Shown: positions 8,946 to 16,717 of the stretch, piece after piece
Numbering within the stretch: position 1 is the stretch's first letter
Layout: every line of letters begins with the position of its first letter
Assembly: GCA_017508895.1 (NCBI GenBank)
Contig: JAFWRA010000247.1
Coordinates: forward strand, 1-64,000
DNA from: Bacteroidales bacterium
Lineage (GTDB): Bacteria; Bacteroidota; Bacteroidia; Bacteroidales; F082
DNA: 64,000 nucleotides
Reading direction: 5' to 3'
The notes under the pieces: generated by a model
Seen by the model: the letters and a program-made list of their open reading frames with translations, nothing else
Told to the model about the DNA's origin: nothing
Database searches by the model: none
Position numbers and translations under genes: made by a program

Positions 8946-10868
8946 TTAGGCTTTGTCCAACGTGCTGAAAATGCTGTTGTTGCTCTTGAATTCAGGTACG
9001 ATGACCTTCATCTGTGCCACAATCTTCATTGGGTCGCAGGTCTCAAGCTCGGTGTGGAGTTTGGCAATCATGTTGTCGACATCTGTGGTTTCATATTTCC
9101 GCACCACGGCGTGCATGATCTTCTCGTTGTCGGTCTTGATGGTGTTCTCTTCGTTGGCCAACACCTCCTCATACAGTTTCTCGCCAGGACGCAGACCCGT
9201 CTCGATGATTTCGATGTCTGGACGATGGGCCAATTTGCGCATCTTTTCGGCCAAATCCCAAATCTTGACCTTCTCACCCATGTCGAACACGAAAATGTCG
9301 CCACCTTCGCCGATAGAACCGGCTTCGAGCACGAGGCTACAGGCTTCGGGTATTGTCATGAAGAAACGTGTGATGCGACGGTCGGTGACGGTGATAGGCC
9401 CACCTTGGGCAATCTGCTTGCGGAACAACGGCACCACAGAGCCATTCGAGCCCAACACATTGCCGAAGCGCGTGGTGATGAACTTGGTGTTGCCCTTGCG
9501 GCTTTGCGTGTAAATCTCAGCGATACGTTTGGTGGCACCCATCACATTGGTCGGGTTGACGGCCTTATCAGTCGAAATCATGACGAATTTCTCCACGCCA
9601 TATTCAACGGCCAAATCGGCCACAAGCTTGGTGCCAAACACGTTGACAAACACGGCTTCGTAAGCGTTCTCCTCCATGAAAGGCACATGTTTGTAGGCTG
9701 CGGCATGGAACACCACTTGCGGATGGTAAGTCTCGAAGACCATTCTCATGCGAACAGGGTCTTTCACGTTGGTGATAACGAAAGCCATTTTGTCGCGCAA
9801 CTCCTTGAACTCGGGCGTGTTGTTCATCTCAAACTGGAAGTCGTACATCGGCGACTCGGCTTGGTCGAGCATGACAAGCTTGGTAGGATTATAACGCATC
9901 ACCTGACGGCAAATCTCGCTTCCTATGGAACCTGCAGCACCCGTGACCAATACCACTTTGTTATTGATTTCGCGGGTCACGTTTTCCTTGCCGAGTTGGA
10001 TGGGCGTGCGGCCCAAGAGGTCTTCAATCTTGATGTCCTCAATTTGGTTGGACTTGATTTCTCCATCCATCCATTTTAAGAATGAGGGAATGGTTTTCAC
10101 CACCAAGTTCAATGCCAAACCTTTTTCGATGATTTGTTTACGGCGATCCTCACTAAGACTGGGAATAGCCAAAATCATCACCTTGATATTGTTTTTCTTG
10201 ATGAAGCTTTTCGTCAAAGCCTCAGCAGGGGAATACACTTTCACCGTATTGATTTGTATGCCAACGCGTTTTGGATCGTCATCGGCGAAAGCCTTCACTT
10301 TATAAATTGAAGCCGTATCTTGACTCAAAGTGCGCAGCAACATGGTACCACCATCGCCCGCACCATAGATAAGCGTGTTTTCCTTTTGGATTGGGTTTTT
10401 GTAGACCTCATTGTACAAGCGCCTGATAGTGAGTCGCATAATAATCATTGAAACCAAGGTGATCAGATAATGGTAGATCAATGTGGAATATCGTGGGTAA
10501 ACCAAAGTACTCCATTCCGGTCTGATTTGATGGACAATTAATTTACTGATGATAAGAAATGTGACAGCCGCAGTACAAGAAAACAGAATCTTTTGAATGT
10601 CGAGGAAGCCCGAGTAACGCAACATTCCATCGTATGTTCTGGTAGCCAAAAAGGCAATCAAATACACAGCGAGAACTATCCAAATACGGCTCCAATCATA
10701 CCCCGAAGCACCAATGTCTCTGAAATACAACATAAAAATGGCCAATACAAACGCAGCAATGACGATGACCATATCGGCGATTAGAATCCAATAACGCGGC
10801 AGGGTGTTGCTTTTATGTTTACCAAAAATGAAATTACAAAATTTCTTAATTATGTTGGAATCACGCAT
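8946..10868 (-). CDS. CapD/FlaA1/WbpM-family membrane nucleotide-sugar 4,6-dehydratase
   Basis: This 640-residue protein has about four N-terminal membrane helices (roughly 25-140), a CoA-binding-like Rossmann region (about 150-280) and a C-terminal extended SDR domain. The NAD motif is VTGAAGSIGSEICRQV (near 308). The active site reads STDKAVNPTNVMGATKR, with the usual YxxxK tyrosine replaced by Met as in WbpM/PglF-type enzymes. Relatives convert UDP-GlcNAc to UDP-4-keto-6-deoxy sugars for bacillosamine, FucNAc or QuiNAc. The ATG at 10868 is chosen because the in-frame TTG at 10874 sits very close to the predicted transcription start. Confidence 0.9.
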   Translation of the reverse strand: MRDSNIIKKFCNFIFGKHKSNTLPRYWILIADMVIVIAAFVLAIFMLYFRDIGASGYDWSRIWIVLAVYLIAFLATRTYDGMLRYSGFLDIQKILFSCTAAVTFLIISKLIVHQIRPEWSTLVYPRYSTLIYHYLITLVSMIIMRLTIRRLYNEVYKNPIQKENTLIYGAGDGGTMLLRTLSQDTASIYKVKAFADDDPKRVGIQINTVKVYSPAEALTKSFIKKNNIKVMILAIPSLSEDRRKQIIEKGLALNLVVKTIPSFLKWMDGEIKSNQIEDIKIEDLLGRTPIQLGKENVTREINNKVVLVTGAAGSIGSEICRQVMRYNPTKLVMLDQAESPMYDFQFEMNNTPEFKELRDKMAFVITNVKDPVRMRMVFETYHPQVVFHAAAYKHVPFMEENAYEAVFVNVFGTKLVADLAVEYGVEKFVMISTDKAVNPTNVMGATKRIAEIYTQSRKGNTKFITTRFGNVLGSNGSVVPLFRKQIAQGGPITVTDRRITRFFMTIPEACSLVLEAGSIGEGGDIFVFDMGEKVKIWDLAEKMRKLAHRPDIEIIETGLRPGEKLYEEVLANEENTIKTDNEKIMHAVVRKYETTDVDNMIAKLHTELETCDPMKIVAQMKVIVPEFKSNNSIFSTLDKA

Positions 10869-10888
10869 ATACAAATTGATTTAACGTG

Positions 10889-10896
10889 CAAAAGTA
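10889..10896 (-). promoter_or_regulatory. -7 box for the CapD-like gene
   Basis: TACTTTTG on the minus strand fits TAnnTTTG and is followed by GCACG, giving a leader of roughly 15 bases before the ATG at 10868. Confidence 0.6.
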
Positions 10897-10934
10897 CTGC
10901 TATTTTCAATATTTCAAAAGTTTTTTTCAACTTT

Positions 10935-11258
10935 TCAAAATATTTTTTCCATTAAATGCCATTTTCCCGTGGAAGGTAGGTTGGGGTCGGCACCTTGGCA
11001 TTGCGCTACGTAGGCTTCCCACTCGGCCTGACGGGGCAATTGGGCCAATCGGGCCATGTCGCGGTCCCAGTCGAAATCTTCCACTGTGTCGCAAATCATA
11101 AAGACATGAGTTTCATAACGATAGAGTTGCATGTCGAGGATGCCCACTTCCCTTTGTCCAGAAACCACTTCAGGCCACACATGGGCGTGGATGTCACAAT
11201 ATCTTTCGATGAGTTCAGGGTCATCGACGAGTTCTAAAGTTTGGCAATAACGTTTCAT
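10935..11258 (-). CDS. L-rhamnose/L-fucose mutarotase family protein
   Basis: This 107-residue protein is a RhaM/YiiL-type dimeric alpha-beta barrel mutarotase. It interconverts alpha and beta anomers of a deoxyhexose and so speeds use of the imported sugar. Family features: the N-terminal KRYCQTLELVDDPELIERYCDIH, the HVWPEV motif carrying the expected active-site His, and W-x-x-M near the end (GKWHLMEKIF). Its ATG overlaps the fucP stop as ATGA, so translation is probably coupled and the substrate is most likely L-fucose. The name rhaM is withheld because sequence alone does not separate rhamnose from fucose. It is the last gene of the fucose operon. Confidence 0.85.
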   Translation of the reverse strand: MKRYCQTLELVDDPELIERYCDIHAHVWPEVVSGQREVGILDMQLYRYETHVFMICDTVEDFDWDRDMARLAQLPRQAEWEAYVAQCQGADPNLPSTGKWHLMEKIF

Positions 11259-12550
11259 TGTTTATTGAGTTTGGTAACGAAATGACCGTAAAGTACGATG
11301 ACAATAAAGCAAATCAATGGCAGGATGAAGCTCAAGTTCACCGAAGCGATGTTTCCAATTCCGCCGCCATCGATGATGCGGGCCTGCAAAGGCGGCAGTA
11401 CCGAACCACCCAAGATGGCCATAATGAGACCAGCTGCACCCAACTTGGCATCGTCGCCCGTGTCGGTCAAGGCGATGCCGTAGATGGTCGGGAACATGAG
11501 GCTCATGCAGGCCGAGACCGCCACCAAGCAATACATTCCGGTGCGTCCGTCAAGGAAGATGACACCTAGCACCAGCACGGCTCCGGCAATGCCCAGATAA
11601 GTCAGCAGCTTGGAGGGACTGATGTATTTCAGCAAGAAGGTACAGATGAAGCGGCTTGCACAGAAGATGGCCATAGCCACGATGTTGTAGCGTTGCGAGA
11701 GCACTTCAGCGGCCTGTTCTGTCATGCCTTCGTTCATGAAGACACGCGTGCCGTATTGGATGATGAAGGTCCAGCACATGATTTGCACACCGACATAGAA
11801 AAACTGCGCTAGCACACCATAACGATAGGGTTTGTTTTGCCAAAGCCGTTTCACCGTGGGACCGAAATTTTGGTCAGAGCTTTCCTCTGTCTTAGCTTGA
11901 GTTTTCACCAACAGCAGAATGACGATAAAGAACGCTACCAACACCGCTCCGATGATGACATAGGGTCGGCTCAGTACAGCGAGGTCGGCACTTTTCACAG
12001 CCTCAAATTGGTCTTCTGAGAGTAAGGCACGTTCCTCGGTGCTCAACGGATTGAGTTTGGCCTGAATGAACTTCATCGCCACGAACATGCCTGCTAAAGA
12101 GCCTATGGGATTGAAGGCTTGCGCCAGGTTGAGGCGGCGCGTGGCGGTTTCCTTGTCGCCCAAGGAAAGGATGTAAGGGTTGGCTGTGGTTTCAAGGAAG
12201 GAAAGGCCGCAAGTCAGCACGAAATAGGCGATGAGGAAGGGGTAATAATTGCCTGTCGCCTTAGCGGGAATGAACATCAGGGCACCTACGGCATAGAGTC
12301 CGAGACCCATCAAGAGACCGGCTTTGTAGGAGAACTTGCGCACAAAAAGAGCGGCAGGCAGGGCCATGCAGAAATAACCGCCATAAAAGGCCAGTTGTAC
12401 CAAGGCACCGTCGGTGACGCTCATGCGGAAGATTTTCGAGAAGGCCTTCACCATGGGGTTGGTGATGTCGTTGGCGAAGCCCCAAAGGGCAAAACAACAC
12501 GTCACCAGGATGAAAGGCAACAGATATTTCTTTTCTACTACTTTGTTCAT
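11255..12550 (-). CDS. fucP: L-fucose:H+ symporter, MFS
   Basis: This 431-residue, 12-helix major facilitator protein resembles FucP (FHS family). The N-terminus reads LPFILVTCCFALWGFANDITNPMV, containing the conserved Asn/Asp residues of helix 1 (FANDITNP) that in FucP couple protons to sugar. SFLETTANPYILSLG in helix 4 and AAGLIMAILGGSVLPPLQ in the C-terminal half are also typical. It would bring free L-fucose (or a related hexose) into the cell. It lies between the kinase/nucleotidyltransferase fusion (44 bases upstream, with a palindromic element in the gap) and the mutarotase (4-base overlap). Confidence 0.9.
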   Translation of the reverse strand: MNKVVEKKYLLPFILVTCCFALWGFANDITNPMVKAFSKIFRMSVTDGALVQLAFYGGYFCMALPAALFVRKFSYKAGLLMGLGLYAVGALMFIPAKATGNYYPFLIAYFVLTCGLSFLETTANPYILSLGDKETATRRLNLAQAFNPIGSLAGMFVAMKFIQAKLNPLSTEERALLSEDQFEAVKSADLAVLSRPYVIIGAVLVAFFIVILLLVKTQAKTEESSDQNFGPTVKRLWQNKPYRYGVLAQFFYVGVQIMCWTFIIQYGTRVFMNEGMTEQAAEVLSQRYNIVAMAIFCASRFICTFLLKYISPSKLLTYLGIAGAVLVLGVIFLDGRTGMYCLVAVSACMSLMFPTIYGIALTDTGDDAKLGAAGLIMAILGGSVLPPLQARIIDGGGIGNIASVNLSFILPLICFIVIVLYGHFVTKLNKQ

Positions 12551-12564
12551 ACTTATCTTTTTTA

Positions 12565-12592
12565 GGTCGGCCCTTCGACAAGCTCAGGGACC
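12565..12592. repeat. REP-like palindromic element, copy 1 (intergenic)
   Basis: The core CCCTTCGACAAGCTCAGGG is enclosed by GGTC/GACC. It sits two bases after the stop of the fusion gene and 14 bases before the fucP start, inside the operon. A second copy on the other strand lies inside a gene at 33011-33043. Elements with this core (CCCTGAGCnnGTCGAAGGG) are common and scattered in many bacterial genomes (from memory). In this position it could form an intercistronic hairpin that uncouples fucP expression. Confidence 0.8.
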
Positions 12593-12594
12593 TT

Positions 12595-13764
12595 TTACTT
12601 TCTTCTTATAGTTAGCGAAATAGCTTCGGGATGATTGTGACAAAAACTAGTGGCATCTTTGACCACGCAAGCAAGGTAACCGCCACCGCCAGCACCAGGC
12701 ATCTTCCAGGCCAACACTTCGTCCATAGCGGAATATTTGTCAATGTAATCCTGCACCGAGCCTTGAATCATTGCGGGGAACATGGCGGTTTGGGCGTTGA
12801 ACGAAGCTTTATAGGCCGCTGCAAAATCCTCTAAATCTCTTTTCATGATAGCCTTCCAGCAGTCATCGGCAGCCTTGGCCAAAGCCTTGACTTTCGGCTC
12901 CGTGATGTCCTTGCCTTCCACCACCGAGCAACCTGGTTGGCGCGGTTCCATGGGAATCATAATGAGGTGTTGCTCAAGCCAACTAAGGATGGGTTCGTCT
13001 TGGCAAGTCTCGAATTTAATGGGCCAGTAGAGTTTGTCGTAATAATGCCGCACCAGGCCAGGTATACAGATGCCAATGCTGTCTTGTGCCCCGCTGATGA
13101 TGCCGTCGTTGCGCTCGGGGTCGTTCTCAAAACAGAAGACCAGCTTGGCTAAAATCTCGGGATCCATGTCGGGCAGCTTCATCGGCCAGATTTTCTTGAT
13201 CATGTTGCGTGTCGAAGTGGAAAGGCCACAACGTTCGCGCACCTCGAAGGTGGGCTCCAAGGAAATGGTGATGGCCCATCCTGGAGCAAAAAATGAGACG
13301 TAGGGTTGATCAATCCAAGTGCCGGCGAGGTCCAAGCGAGTGGGAATCTGGCAAAGGTCTTTCTTCAAAGCTGTCGATGAACGGGCTTCCAGTCCTTCAG
13401 AAGGGGTGCGTTGCAGCACCACGTATTCAATGCCACGTTCCTCGCAAAACTGACGTTTTTCATCAGAAGCTCCATCCTCATTGACCACAAAGATATCGGG
13501 TTTCAGCCTGTCGACCGTGCCGATGAAGTCCATCACCCCTGCCCCATCGTTGATGAAAGCGTCTTTCACGTAGCGGATAGCCTTAACCATGAAAAGGCGT
13601 TCGTTTTCGGGATAAAGTGTCTTGTGTTTTTTGTAATGTAGGATGGTTTCGTCGGAGCCGATGCCGACGTATAGGTCGCCATATTGCGAAGCTTGTCGAA
13701 AGAATTCAACATGACCGCTATGCAGGAGGTCGTAACAGCCGGAAACGAATACTTTTTTTGTCAT
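12595..13764 (-). CDS. Cytidylyltransferase-like/GHMP sugar kinase fusion
   Basis: This 389-residue protein has two parts. Residues 1-135 are a cytidylyltransferase-like (RfaE domain II/TagD) domain: VSGCYDLLHSGHV carries the HxGH motif (His15-His18), with GIGSDETI, ENERLFMVKAIRYVKD and SSTALKK as later signatures. Residues 138-389 resemble a GHMP kinase of the fucokinase/HddA type: PTRLDLAGTWIDQP as motif 1 and MPGAGGGGYL (about 358-367) as motif 3. The usual motif 2 GLGSSSA is absent; SGAQDSIGICIPGL stands in its place. The likely job is phosphorylation and activation of a sugar, perhaps L-fucose to fucose-1-phosphate and then a nucleotide-fucose. Substrate and nucleotide are inference from the operon (ATGA overlap with fcl; fucP and mutarotase downstream). 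Confidence 0.75.
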   Translation of the reverse strand: MTKKVFVSGCYDLLHSGHVEFFRQASQYGDLYVGIGSDETILHYKKHKTLYPENERLFMVKAIRYVKDAFINDGAGVMDFIGTVDRLKPDIFVVNEDGASDEKRQFCEERGIEYVVLQRTPSEGLEARSSTALKKDLCQIPTRLDLAGTWIDQPYVSFFAPGWAITISLEPTFEVRERCGLSTSTRNMIKKIWPMKLPDMDPEILAKLVFCFENDPERNDGIISGAQDSIGICIPGLVRHYYDKLYWPIKFETCQDEPILSWLEQHLIMIPMEPRQPGCSVVEGKDITEPKVKALAKAADDCWKAIMKRDLEDFAAAYKASFNAQTAMFPAMIQGSVQDYIDKYSAMDEVLAWKMPGAGGGGYLACVVKDATSFCHNHPEAISLTIRRK

Positions 13765-14702
13765 CTCTCCGCTCTCATCGGATTATTCAAAAAGTCATCA
13801 TAAGCCAAACGAATGCCATCTTCCAACTCCGTCTTATAACGCCACCCCAACTTCTCAGCCTTGCTAACATCCAACAACTTACGAGGTGTGCCGTTCGGAC
13901 GTGTGGTATCCCATTTGATTTCGCCTTCATAACCGACTACCTTGGCCACCAATTCCGTCAATGCCTTGATGGTCAGTTCCTTGCCTGTTCCAGCATTGAC
14001 GGTCTCATTACCGCTATAGTTGTTCATCAGGAAGACGCAGAGGTTGGCAAGGTCGTCCACATAAAGGAACTCACGCAAGGGCGAACCGTCGCCCCAGCAG
14101 GTCACTTCCTTCAGTCCGTTGACCTTGGCTTCATGAAAACGACGAATCAAGGCGGGCAGCACATGGCTGTGTTCGGGATGATAGTTGTCGTTGGGTCCAT
14201 AGAGGTTGGTGGGCATCACGCTGATGTAATCGGTGCCGTACTGGCGGTTGAGGAACTCGCAGTATTTCAGTCCTGAAATTTTAGCCAGAGCATAGGCTTC
14301 ATTGGTTTTCTCCAACTCTCCCGTGAGCAGACAGCTCTCTGTCATGGGTTGTGGTGCCATACGGGGATAGATGCATGACGAGCCGAGGAACTCCAATTTC
14401 TTGCAGCCGTTCTTCCAAGCGGAATGGATGACGTTCATTTCGAGGATCATGTTGTCGTACATGAAGTCGGCGAGGGCGTTTTGGTTGGCAATGATACCTC
14501 CGACTTTAGCAGCGGCGAGGAAGACATATTCAGGCTTCTCGGCGGCAAAGAAAGCTTCCACTTGTTCTTGACGGCAGAGGTCAAGTTCCTTGTGGGTGCG
14601 GGTGATGATATTATGGTAGCCTTGGCGCTGTAATTCGCGCACAATTGCAGAGCCCACCATGCCACGGTGTCCTGCAACATATATTTTACTGTTTTTGTTC
14701 AT
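13761..14702 (-). CDS. fcl: GDP-L-fucose synthase
   Basis: This 313-residue extended SDR enzyme epimerises and reduces GDP-4-keto-6-deoxymannose to GDP-L-fucose with NADPH. The dinucleotide motif AGHRGMVGSAI is near the N-terminus (10-20). The SSCIYP motif (about 107-112) supplies the catalytic Ser, and the YxxxK pair is in YALAKISGLKYCE. PTNLYGPNDNYHPEHSHV is a strong WcaG/Fcl signature. It lies two bases after gmd and overlaps the downstream fusion gene as ATGA, so the operon is translationally coupled. Confidence 0.96.
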   Translation of the reverse strand: MNKNSKIYVAGHRGMVGSAIVRELQRQGYHNIITRTHKELDLCRQEQVEAFFAAEKPEYVFLAAAKVGGIIANQNALADFMYDNMILEMNVIHSAWKNGCKKLEFLGSSCIYPRMAPQPMTESCLLTGELEKTNEAYALAKISGLKYCEFLNRQYGTDYISVMPTNLYGPNDNYHPEHSHVLPALIRRFHEAKVNGLKEVTCWGDGSPLREFLYVDDLANLCVFLMNNYSGNETVNAGTGKELTIKALTELVAKVVGYEGEIKWDTTRPNGTPRKLLDVSKAEKLGWRYKTELEDGIRLAYDDFLNNPMRAER

Positions 14703-14704
14703 TC

Positions 14705-15787
14705 TTAATCCTCCATGTGGGCTTTGAGATATAGTTTTTTCACAAATCGCATATCGTGCTCGACCATGATCTTGACAAGGTCTTCGAAAGATGTCTTGCG
14801 TGGATTCCAGCCGAGAAGGGTCTTGGCTTTGGTGGGGTCACCGAGGAGTTGTTCTACCTCAGCGGGACGGAAGAAACGAGGATCAACCTCAACAAGCGTT
14901 TTACCTGTGGCTATATCGATGCCTTTTTCGTCAACACCCTTGCCTTCCCAGCGCAAATCAATGCCTACATGCTTGAAGGCCAAAGTGCAAAACTCGCGCA
15001 CAGTGTGATATTCACCCGTAGCGATGACGAAATCCTCTGGCTTTTCCTGTTGCAGGATGAGCCACATGCACTCCACATAATCCTTAGCATAGCCCCAGTC
15101 GCGAAGGGCATCAAGGTTGCCAAGATAGAGCTTGTCTTGATAGCCCTGTTTGATACGGGCGGCGGCCAAGGTAATCTTTCGTGTCACGAAGGTCTCTCCT
15201 CTCCTTTCGCTCTCATGGTTGAAGAGAATGCCATTGACGGCAAACATGCCGTAGCTCTCGCGGTAGTTCTTTACAATCCAGAAGCCGTATTGCTTAGCTA
15301 CGCCGTATGGCGAACGCGGATAGAAAGGTGTCGTCTCTTTCTGTGGCACTTCCTGCACCAAACCAAACAACTCCGAAGTGGAGGCTTGATAAATCTTGCA
15401 TTTCTTCTCCAATCCCAAGATGCGCACGGCTTCAAGGAGGCGCAATGTACCCACGGCGTCGGCTTCGGCAGTGTATTCAGGGCAGTCGAACGAGACTTTC
15501 ACATGGCTCTGGGCCGCTAAGTTATAGATTTCGTCGGGCTGTATTTTCTGTATGATGCGCACAAGCGACGATGAATCGGTCATGTCGCCGTAATGCAAGG
15601 TGAGCAGGCGTTTGTTCTTCATGTCACGCACCCATTCGTCAAGATAGAGGTGCTCGATACGACCTGTGTTGAATGAAGATGAACGGCGGATAATGCCGTG
15701 AACGTCATAGCCTTTTTCCAACAAGAACTCGGCGAGAAAAGAGCCGTCTTGTCCTGTAATACCAGTGATTAATGCAGTCTTACCCAT
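14705..15787 (-). CDS. gmd: GDP-mannose 4,6-dehydratase
   Basis: This 360-residue SDR enzyme converts GDP-mannose to GDP-4-keto-6-deoxymannose, the first step to GDP-fucose. [20 protein letters not shown] is at the N-terminus. STSELFG and [19 protein letters not shown] give the catalytic Thr/Ser-Glu and Tyr-Lys residues, and [17 protein letters not shown] is a Gmd signature. The ATG at 15787 is used: an in-frame start 24 bases upstream (15811) would overlap the promoter -7 box, and MGKTALITG matches known Gmd N-termini. It is the first gene of the fucose operon; GDP-mannose would come from ManC. Confidence 0.96.
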   Translation of the reverse strand: MGKTALITGITGQDGSFLAEFLLEKGYDVHGIIRRSSSFNTGRIEHLYLDEWVRDMKNKRLLTLHYGDMTDSSSLVRIIQKIQPDEIYNLAAQSHVKVSFDCPEYTAEADAVGTLRLLEAVRILGLEKKCKIYQASTSELFGLVQEVPQKETTPFYPRSPYGVAKQYGFWIVKNYRESYGMFAVNGILFNHESERRGETFVTRKITLAAARIKQGYQDKLYLGNLDALRDWGYAKDYVECMWLILQQEKPEDFVIATGEYHTVREFCTLAFKHVGIDLRWEGKGVDEKGIDIATGKTLVEVDPRFFRPAEVEQLLGDPTKAKTLLGWNPRKTSFEDLVKIMVEHDMRFVKKLYLKAHMED

Positions 15788-15808
15788 ATTAATGATAGAT
15801 TTTGGGTG

Positions 15809-15816
15809 CAAAGATA
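15809..15816 (-). promoter_or_regulatory. -7 box of the gmd-fcl-fucP operon
   Basis: TATCTTTG followed by CA on the minus strand fits TAnnTTTG and lies 22 bases before the gmd ATG. This short leader supports the internal gmd start. Confidence 0.65.
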
Positions 15817-15845
15817 AGGAAATGTTTTATTATTGAATTAACTTC

Positions 15846-15923
15846 GTTGAAATGATCATTCGGCGTTAGCCAATCTTCGATTTGTTTATTGTTGAATTGT
15901 TGAGATGATAATTCAACGTCGCC
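15846..15923. repeat. Imperfect direct repeat with a hairpin, sprT-gmd intergenic
   Basis: GTTGAAATGATCATTC-gg-CGT (from 15846) recurs as GTTGAGATGATAATTC-aa-CGT (from 15899). The second copy also forms an 8-bp inverted repeat GTTGAATT/AATTCAAC (15891-15898 and 15910-15917). There is no T-run on the minus strand, so it is not a typical terminator. The function is unknown. Confidence 0.45.
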
Positions 15924-15930
15924 TATGTTT

Positions 15931-16548
15931 TTATAAGGCTTTGGCTTCTGCTAGAGCACTCACGAAATACCAGCGACCATTGCTTTCGCAATAGCATTTG
16001 TAGCGGGTGCGCTGCTTCTCCCCTTTCTGGAAGACCAAACCGTTTTTCAGCACAAATCTGGCTCCATCAGGTAGACTTTCCACAGTCGTAATGGTTTCGA
16101 CATGTTTGTCGTAATGCTTCAGCACCCTTTGGAGGTTTTGGTCAGCGGTACTGCTCGCCTTGATGTGGTGCAAATGCTTTTGCAGGGCGGTGAGGATGTC
16201 TTTCGGGAAGATGGTTTCGGTCATGAAAGGCAATATAAGTGTGGTGAATTGGTTTTGCCATTCTGTGCCGTGAGGTTGCACACTTCTTGAGCCATATTGT
16301 TGATACACATCGTAATGTGCTACTTCATGGACATAAGTGATGAGCATCTGGTAAGGGTTCAAGTCGAAGTTTAGGGTGATGGTGCAGATGCCGTTTTTGG
16401 TGCGCGGTGGACGGAAATCGCCCAACTTGGAGCTACGTGGCCGCTTGAAGTGAAGCATAAAACGCCTTTGCTCATAGATTTGTGCGACCATCGTCACCGA
16501 TGCTTCGGGGAAATAGCGTTTCAGCAGTTCGAGTTCTTCAGCCTTCAT
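15931..16548 (-). CDS. SprT-like zinc metallopeptidase domain protein
   Basis: This 205-residue cytoplasmic protein has HEVAHYDVYQQYG (about 94-106), a HExxH zinc motif, and a third-ligand candidate in QPHGTEW (His113), the SprT arrangement. SprT/Spartan proteins are proteases; Spartan cuts DNA-protein crosslinks, while bacterial SprT has no settled role. The C-terminal region (about 160-205) contains YKCYCESNGRWYF, with two cysteines rather than a full four-Cys zinc ribbon. It is the last gene of the operon with the EnvC-like factor and the tiny lipoprotein, overlapping the latter by 11 bases. Confidence 0.85.
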   Translation of the reverse strand: MKAEELELLKRYFPEASVTMVAQIYEQRRFMLHFKRPRSSKLGDFRPPRTKNGICTITLNFDLNPYQMLITYVHEVAHYDVYQQYGSRSVQPHGTEWQNQFTTLILPFMTETIFPKDILTALQKHLHHIKASSTADQNLQRVLKHYDKHVETITTVESLPDGARFVLKNGLVFQKGEKQRTRYKCYCESNGRWYFVSALAEAKAL

Positions 16549-16717
16549 CGTTGTGCAAAAGTTCGAGTTCTATTGCCTCTTGAGGAACATAGCTCCATTT
16601 CGTGCAGGTGTTGCAGTGGCGTGGTGTGCGGCGACGACCTGGCACTTCCTTGGTTTTACATGATGAGGCCACTAGTGTCGAGCATAACAACAATAATATC
16701 AATAATTTGTTTTTCAT
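16538..16717 (-). CDS. Small lipoprotein, 59 residues, with a CxxC motif
   Basis: The protein starts MKNKLLILLLLCSTLVASSC, a lipoprotein signal with lipobox ASSC at Cys20. The mature part is only about 40 residues: KTKEVPGRRRTPRHCNTCTKWSYVPQEA..., with a CNTC pair. The start is fixed by an ATGA overlap with the stop of the EnvC-like gene, and the end overlaps sprT by 11 bases, so it is wedged tightly into a coupled operon. No family is recognised. It is probably real because of the clear signal and the coupling. It could help the envelope role of its neighbour, but that is inference. Confidence 0.65.
   Translation of the reverse strand: MKNKLLILLLLCSTLVASSCKTKEVPGRRRTPRHCNTCTKWSYVPQEAIELELLHNDEG

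Noticed and set aside
9054..10079. Long open frame (341 codons) antisense to the CapD-like gene
   Set aside because: It lies wholly within a well-conserved gene, has no family signature and is rich in His/Val as typical antisense frames are.
13691..13710. GCTTGTCGAA resembling the REP-like core
   Set aside because: It is part of the cytidylyltransferase domain coding sequence (FFRQAS) and lacks the flanking palindrome.
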